Shown: positions 61,468 through 64,000 of the stretch, one piece after another
How positions within the stretch are numbered: the stretch's first letter is position 1
Layout of the letters: every line of letters starts with the position of its first letter
Source of the DNA: Burkholderiales bacterium
GTDB taxonomy: Bacteria > Pseudomonadota > Gammaproteobacteria > Burkholderiales > SG8-41
Direction: 5' to 3'
Assembly (NCBI GenBank): GCA_020854035.1
Contig: JADZGE010000005.1
Span: forward strand, 30,766 to 94,765
Length of the DNA stretch: 64,000 nucleotides
Program-made: the position numbers and the translations under genes
Notes under the pieces: generated by a model
The model's database searches: none
Told to the model about the DNA's origin: nothing
The model's input: only the letters and a program-made list of their open reading frames with translations

Positions 61468-61910
61468 CGGGGCTTCTGGTGGAAGGGTGGCCCGACCCTG
61501 CCCCGCATTCGACTGGAAAGGAGGCGCACGGGAGGCTTCAGACCAAGCCTTGCAGCCCGTCGGACGTAGCGCCGGTCATCGAACCTCAGCAGCTCCGCAC
61601 GGGAGTGGCTTGCCGCATGGTGCAGGCCATTGGCGAAATCCACTCCTTCGTGACAATGGCGCAAGGCCGCCTCGACCTGATCGTGGTCTTCCACAGTGAC
61701 GCCCGGCAGGGCCATCAGGTGTCCGAGACAATCAAGCACCTTGCCGGCAGGCTGCTCCGCCACGGACCGCAGCACCCATTCCAGTTCGAGCAGAACGGTC
61801 TTGGGAACGAATATGTCTCCGGCCGAGAGAGCCTTCTCGGCCAGCCGTGCCTGCGCCGCGTCGTCCCTCAGGTAATAGCGGACGAGGACGTTCGTATCAA
61901 CGGCGCGCAC
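61464..61910 (-). CDS. vapC: PIN-domain ribonuclease toxin, VapC type
   Basis: 148 residues. Acidic residues of the PIN domain are Asp5 (AVDTNVLVRYY), Glu43 (LLELEWVL) and acidic residues in the later VDFANGLHHA segment. It cuts RNA, commonly tRNA, when free from antitoxin. Its start overlaps the antitoxin gene by 14 bases and its stop overlaps the amidohydrolase start by four. The C-terminus (about 20 residues, SSRMRGRVGPPFHQKPR) extends beyond the usual fold and overlaps that start. Confidence 0.88.
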   Translation of the reverse strand: MRAVDTNVLVRYYLRDDAAQARLAEKALSAGDIFVPKTVLLELEWVLRSVAEQPAGKVLDCLGHLMALPGVTVEDHDQVEAALRHCHEGVDFANGLHHAASHSRAELLRFDDRRYVRRAARLGLKPPVRLLSSRMRGRVGPPFHQKPR

Positions 61911-62157
61911 GCTTCACCGCCTTGCGCATGGCAAAGCCGCCATGCATCTGGTCGATCGGGATGCGGGGCCCGTCGTAATTCAAGATTGCTGGCCCTTCCT
62001 CCACCCGCGAAGGCTCTCCTTTCTTCACGAGCCTGAGGCGGGCGCCGCCCCGTTCGACATCGAACTCGACCTTGCTGCCTGGCGTGATGCCCAGAGCGCG
62101 CCGCACCCGCTTGGGAATGGTGACCTGACCCTTGCTGGTCACCGACACTGTTGCCAT
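61897..62157 (-). CDS. vapB: AbrB/MazE-type antitoxin paired with the VapC toxin
   Basis: 86 residues from ATG 62157; a TTG at 62163 is an alternative. The swapped-hairpin DNA-binding domain is residues about 2-45 (VTSKGQVTIPKRVRRALGI, typical SpoVT-AbrB). The C-terminal part would bind the toxin. It precedes vapC with a 14-base overlap, the standard order. The pair lies 124 bases from tRNA-Arg. Confidence 0.88.
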   Translation of the reverse strand: MATVSVTSKGQVTIPKRVRRALGITPGSKVEFDVERGGARLRLVKKGEPSRVEEGPAILNYDGPRIPIDQMHGGFAMRKAVKRARR

Positions 62158-62281
62158 TATCAACCCTCGCCAAAAAAGTAATACCGGGTAAGGATTCCAC
62201 CCTCAATGGGGGCGGCCGGCGACCGTGGGTGATGCGCCCCTCGAAAGATCCGCGCCCCGTGCCGCTACCCCAAATTCGGGG

Positions 62282-62354
62282 CACCCCGGAGACGAATCGA
62301 ACGTCCGACCTGCCCCTTAGGAGGGGGCTGCTCTATCCACTGAGCTACCGGGGC
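62282..62354 (-). tRNA. tRNA-Arg, anticodon CCT
   Basis: A full cloverleaf can be drawn. The acceptor stem is GCCCCGG with CCGGGGT (G-T at the first pair), the D arm GCTC...GAGC, the anticodon stem GCCCC/GGGGC with loop CTCCTAA, and the T arm GGACG/CGTCT around TTCGATT. The anticodon CCT reads AGG. The discriminator is G and CCA is not encoded. Confidence 0.93.
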
Positions 62355-62520
62355 CCGGACGCGATTCTAGCGCACGTGGTCAGAACCGCTGAAGGATGAC
62401 GGAACCGCGTCGCAGCGGTCCATGTGAGAAATGCCGCACGCCCGCGGCATATCTCCGCGGGCAAGCTTCTTGCTCCCCGTTGGTCCCGCCCGCAACGAGA
62501 GGGATAACCGGGGGCATCCG

Positions 62521-63390
62521 ATGCACTACGCGCGCCAAACAGTTCACGGACTCAGCGCGGCAGGCAACCGCCGCAACTACTACCGCGTCCTGCACGTGCA
62601 GCCGGAGGCGCCTGCGGAAATCGTGCGCGCGAGCTACCGCAGCCTGATGACGAAGCTTCGTCATCATCCGGACCGGGGAGGGGATCACGAGTCGGCCGCG
62701 CTCCTCAACGAGGCATACGCGGTGCTGAGCGACCCGGACCGGCGCAGGCGTTACGACGAAACCCTGACGCGGGCGCGCGAGGCCGTGACCCGTGGACAAC
62801 CGCAAGCCCCCCGGAGTCCCGTGCCGGCACTGCCGGCGCCGGCCAAGCACGTGGCCGTGGCATGCGACGCGCGGGGTGTTCCCCTGGTGGAAAATCCTGC
62901 GGCAGCGGCGCCGCCGGCAGCCGGCGGGAAGACACGGCTCTACGCGGCTGCCGCGCCGGATGCTTCCGCGAGCACGACACACTGTGCGTACTGCGGCCGG
63001 CTGCATCCGGCTTCGATCAGGCACGACACGCGTTGCGGGCGGTGCGAGAGCCCCGTCGCGCCGCCGCCCGGCGCGGCAGCCGGCGACGCGTCCGGCTGCC
63101 GTCGTGCCGCCCCGCGCGTCGCGAAGAGCGGGGTGGTTCTGCTGCAGGCGGGTTGGCGTGAACCGGTGCACCGCGGGCGCCTGCGCGATCTCTCGGTTTC
63201 GGGCGTCAGCCTCGAAGCGGATTCGCCGGTTCGGCCGGACGCCGTGATGCGCATCGTGGGCAGTTCGTTCGACGTGATCGTGAAGGTGGTGTCGTGTTGC
63301 GCGGGGAGGGGCTCGTACGCGCTGCACGCACGCATCCTCACCGCCATCTTTGCCGAGCGCGCCGGCACCTTCGTGTCGCTGGCGGTCTGA
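62521..63390 (+). CDS. J-domain protein with zinc-ribbon and PilZ domain
   Basis: 289 residues from ATG 62521. Residues about 17-80 form a J domain with the essential HPD (LRHHPDRGGD). A proline/alanine linker follows, then a Zn-ribbon-like CAYC...CGRC near residues 160-180. The C-terminal PilZ domain (about 197-285) has RxxxR (RAAPR) and DLSVSG, the two c-di-GMP contact motifs. It would recruit DnaK and could be switched by c-di-GMP. The combination is unusual. The gene is divergent from tRNA-Arg and upstream of the peroxiredoxin by 106 bases. Confidence 0.85.
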   Translation: MHYARQTVHGLSAAGNRRNYYRVLHVQPEAPAEIVRASYRSLMTKLRHHPDRGGDHESAALLNEAYAVLSDPDRRRRYDETLTRAREAVTRGQPQAPRSPVPALPAPAKHVAVACDARGVPLVENPAAAAPPAAGGKTRLYAAAAPDASASTTHCAYCGRLHPASIRHDTRCGRCESPVAPPPGAAAGDASGCRRAAPRVAKSGVVLLQAGWREPVHRGRLRDLSVSGVSLEADSPVRPDAVMRIVGSSFDVIVKVVSCCAGRGSYALHARILTAIFAERAGTFVSLAV

Positions 63391-63496
63391 TTTCATGCGA
63401 ATGCGGTTCCCGGTATTCGCCCGCTCATCGCCGGGCGGTTTCGCGCGGCCGCGCATTCCGGGTATCCTTCCAGGCTTGTCCATCGTTGCGGCAGTC

Positions 63497-63901
63497 ATGT
63501 CGGGAAGGATGAGCTTGGCGAGGCCGCCGGAAACGGGAGAGCCCGCGCCCGATTTCGAACTGCCCGACTCGCGGGGTGATCGGTACTCGCTCGCCGCCTT
63601 TCGCGGCCGCTGGCTCGTGCTCTATTTCTTTCCGCGTGCCGAGACGCCCGGGTGAACCGAGCAGGCGGCGCGGTTTCGCGACGCAATGGTCGATATCGAG
63701 ACGCTCGGCGCTTCGATATGCGGCGTGAGCGTGGACGGCGAGGAGCGCCTTGCGAACTTTTCGGGAAGGTACCGCCTTCCGTTTCTGCTGCTCTCCGACC
63801 GGGGCGGGAAGGTCGCGAGACGCTACGGCTCGCTGTTGAACCTGGGCTTGCTCAAGTTCGCCCGCCGCAATACCTTCAGACCTCCTGACATAGCCGCGTA
63901 G
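63497..63901 (+). CDS. Peroxiredoxin with in-frame TGA at the peroxidatic position (probable selenocysteine; C-terminus truncated)
   Basis: From ATG 63497 (63509 is an alternative) the frame reads PAPDFELPDSRGDRYSLAAFRG and YFFPRAETPG, then TGA at 63653-63655, then TEQAARFRDAM...GVSVDGEE, LPFLLLSD and RRYG. The whole is a BCP/PrxQ-like peroxiredoxin, and TGA stands where TPGC-T has its catalytic Cys. About 80 codons of sound peroxiredoxin sequence follow without a further stop until 63901. After RRNTF (63877) the expected LIDPxG core is missing and unrelated sequence follows. The read-through needs SelB, tRNA-Sec and SECIS. A nonsense mutation is the alternative. Confidence 0.72.
63665..63684 (+). 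promoter_or_regulatory. Candidate bacterial SECIS hairpin
   Basis: GCG-G-CGCG then loop GTTT then CGCG-A-CGC: seven base pairs with one G-A mismatch. The loop starts at 63673, so 17 bases separate it from the TGA, and its first base is G. This meets the described bSECIS rules (loop about 16-37 bases from UGA, a G among the first two loop bases). It lies inside the coding sequence, as bacterial SECIS elements do. Confidence 0.6.
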
Positions 63902-64000
63902 TTTGCCCTGAAATTGCTGGGTTTTGTCCGCGGCGGGGTGCGGACCAATACCTGTCCGGTTTTTTGGCTCGAGCGAGCCCAATTGGCTGAAACGGCGAAG
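63878..64000. other. Tail of lower GC with inverted repeats, possible insertion boundary
   Basis: Beyond 63877 the peroxiredoxin homology stops. The remaining 123 bases are richer in A and T and carry two inverted repeats: GTCCGC/GCGGAC at 63926-63945 and GGCTCG-AG-CGAGCC at 63967-63980. A run of six T lies at 63961-63966. No transposase is visible before the edge. An insertion sequence end or a rearrangement is suspected but cannot be named. Confidence 0.4.

Noticed and set aside
62282..62354. The tRNA as a possible selenocysteine tRNA
   Set aside because: The anticodon is CCT and the acceptor stem has seven pairs. tRNA-Sec has anticodon TCA and a longer acceptor arm.
63350..63655. The short upstream half of the peroxiredoxin as a complete small gene
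   Set aside because: It stops at the catalytic position and the missing domain follows in the same frame, so it is not an independent gene.

Overview
The window is GC-rich, tightly packed bacterial chromosome. The gene content points to a Betaproteobacterium, most likely an uncultivated soil or freshwater relative of Burkholderiales. Reasons: six Bug/TctC-type periplasmic binding proteins in 64 kb, a PEP-CTERM protein, a HmuP/ChaN/TonB/ExbBD/FTR1 iron cluster, a cobalt-type nitrile hydratase, and several molybdenum-hydroxylase genes. There is no prophage or CRISPR array. The only sign of mobile DNA is a possible breakpoint in the last 120 bases.

Layout: (1) 1-4641: a three-subunit molybdenum hydroxylase (FAD, Mo and FeS subunits, minus strand), with its XdhC-type maturation factor divergent across an 18-bp perfect palindrome. 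(2) 4748-8414: secreted YqgE-like protein, L-aspartate dehydrogenase, metallophosphoesterase and a Bug protein. (3) 8483-11844: an orphan molybdopterin subunit coupled to a second Bug protein. (4) 11866-21966: a 10-kb iron-uptake island, all minus strand, reading HmuP, ChaN, TonB, ExbB, ExbD, FTR1 with cytochrome c, siderophore receptor, DUF3649, PepSY, DUF3325, with two Fur-box-like sites. (5) 22070-25847: Nudix hydrolase, LACTB2-like hydrolase, DMT transporter, PEP-CTERM protein. (6) 25937-34740: a tricarboxylate-catabolism island (MmgE/PrpD, TcuA, alpha-hydroxy-acid dehydrogenase, PrpF, and a TctC-TctA-TctB transporter). (7) 35010-39873: Bug protein, GntR/FCD regulator with a near-perfect operator, phosphonoacetate hydrolase PhnA and a Na/Pi transporter. 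(8) 39902-44618: MFS carrier, small membrane protein, Ser/Thr kinase fused to a cyclic-nucleotide domain, CocE-type hydrolase. (9) 44812-50419: tandem Bug paralogues, enoyl-CoA hydratase, nitrile hydratase and a glutathione transferase. (10) 50589-61467: secreted alpha/beta hydrolase, frameshifted nitronate monooxygenase, AtzG-like subunit plus amidase, a complete dipeptide-type ABC importer and an M20 carbamoylase. (11) 61464-64000: VapBC-type toxin-antitoxin pair, tRNA-Arg(CCT), a J-domain/zinc-ribbon/PilZ protein, and a peroxiredoxin.

The most striking observation is at the right end. The peroxiredoxin reading frame has an in-frame TGA exactly where the peroxidatic cysteine of the TPGCT motif should be. 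Good peroxiredoxin sequence continues after it, and a hairpin that fits the bacterial SECIS rules lies just downstream. This looks like a selenocysteine peroxiredoxin that ordinary gene calling would split in two. Its C-terminus seems to be cut off at about 63877, so decay of the gene must also be considered.

Taken together the genes describe a metabolically broad heterotroph that scavenges organic acids, amides, nitriles, phosphonates and iron. Many binding proteins sit beside the enzymes for their presumed substrates.
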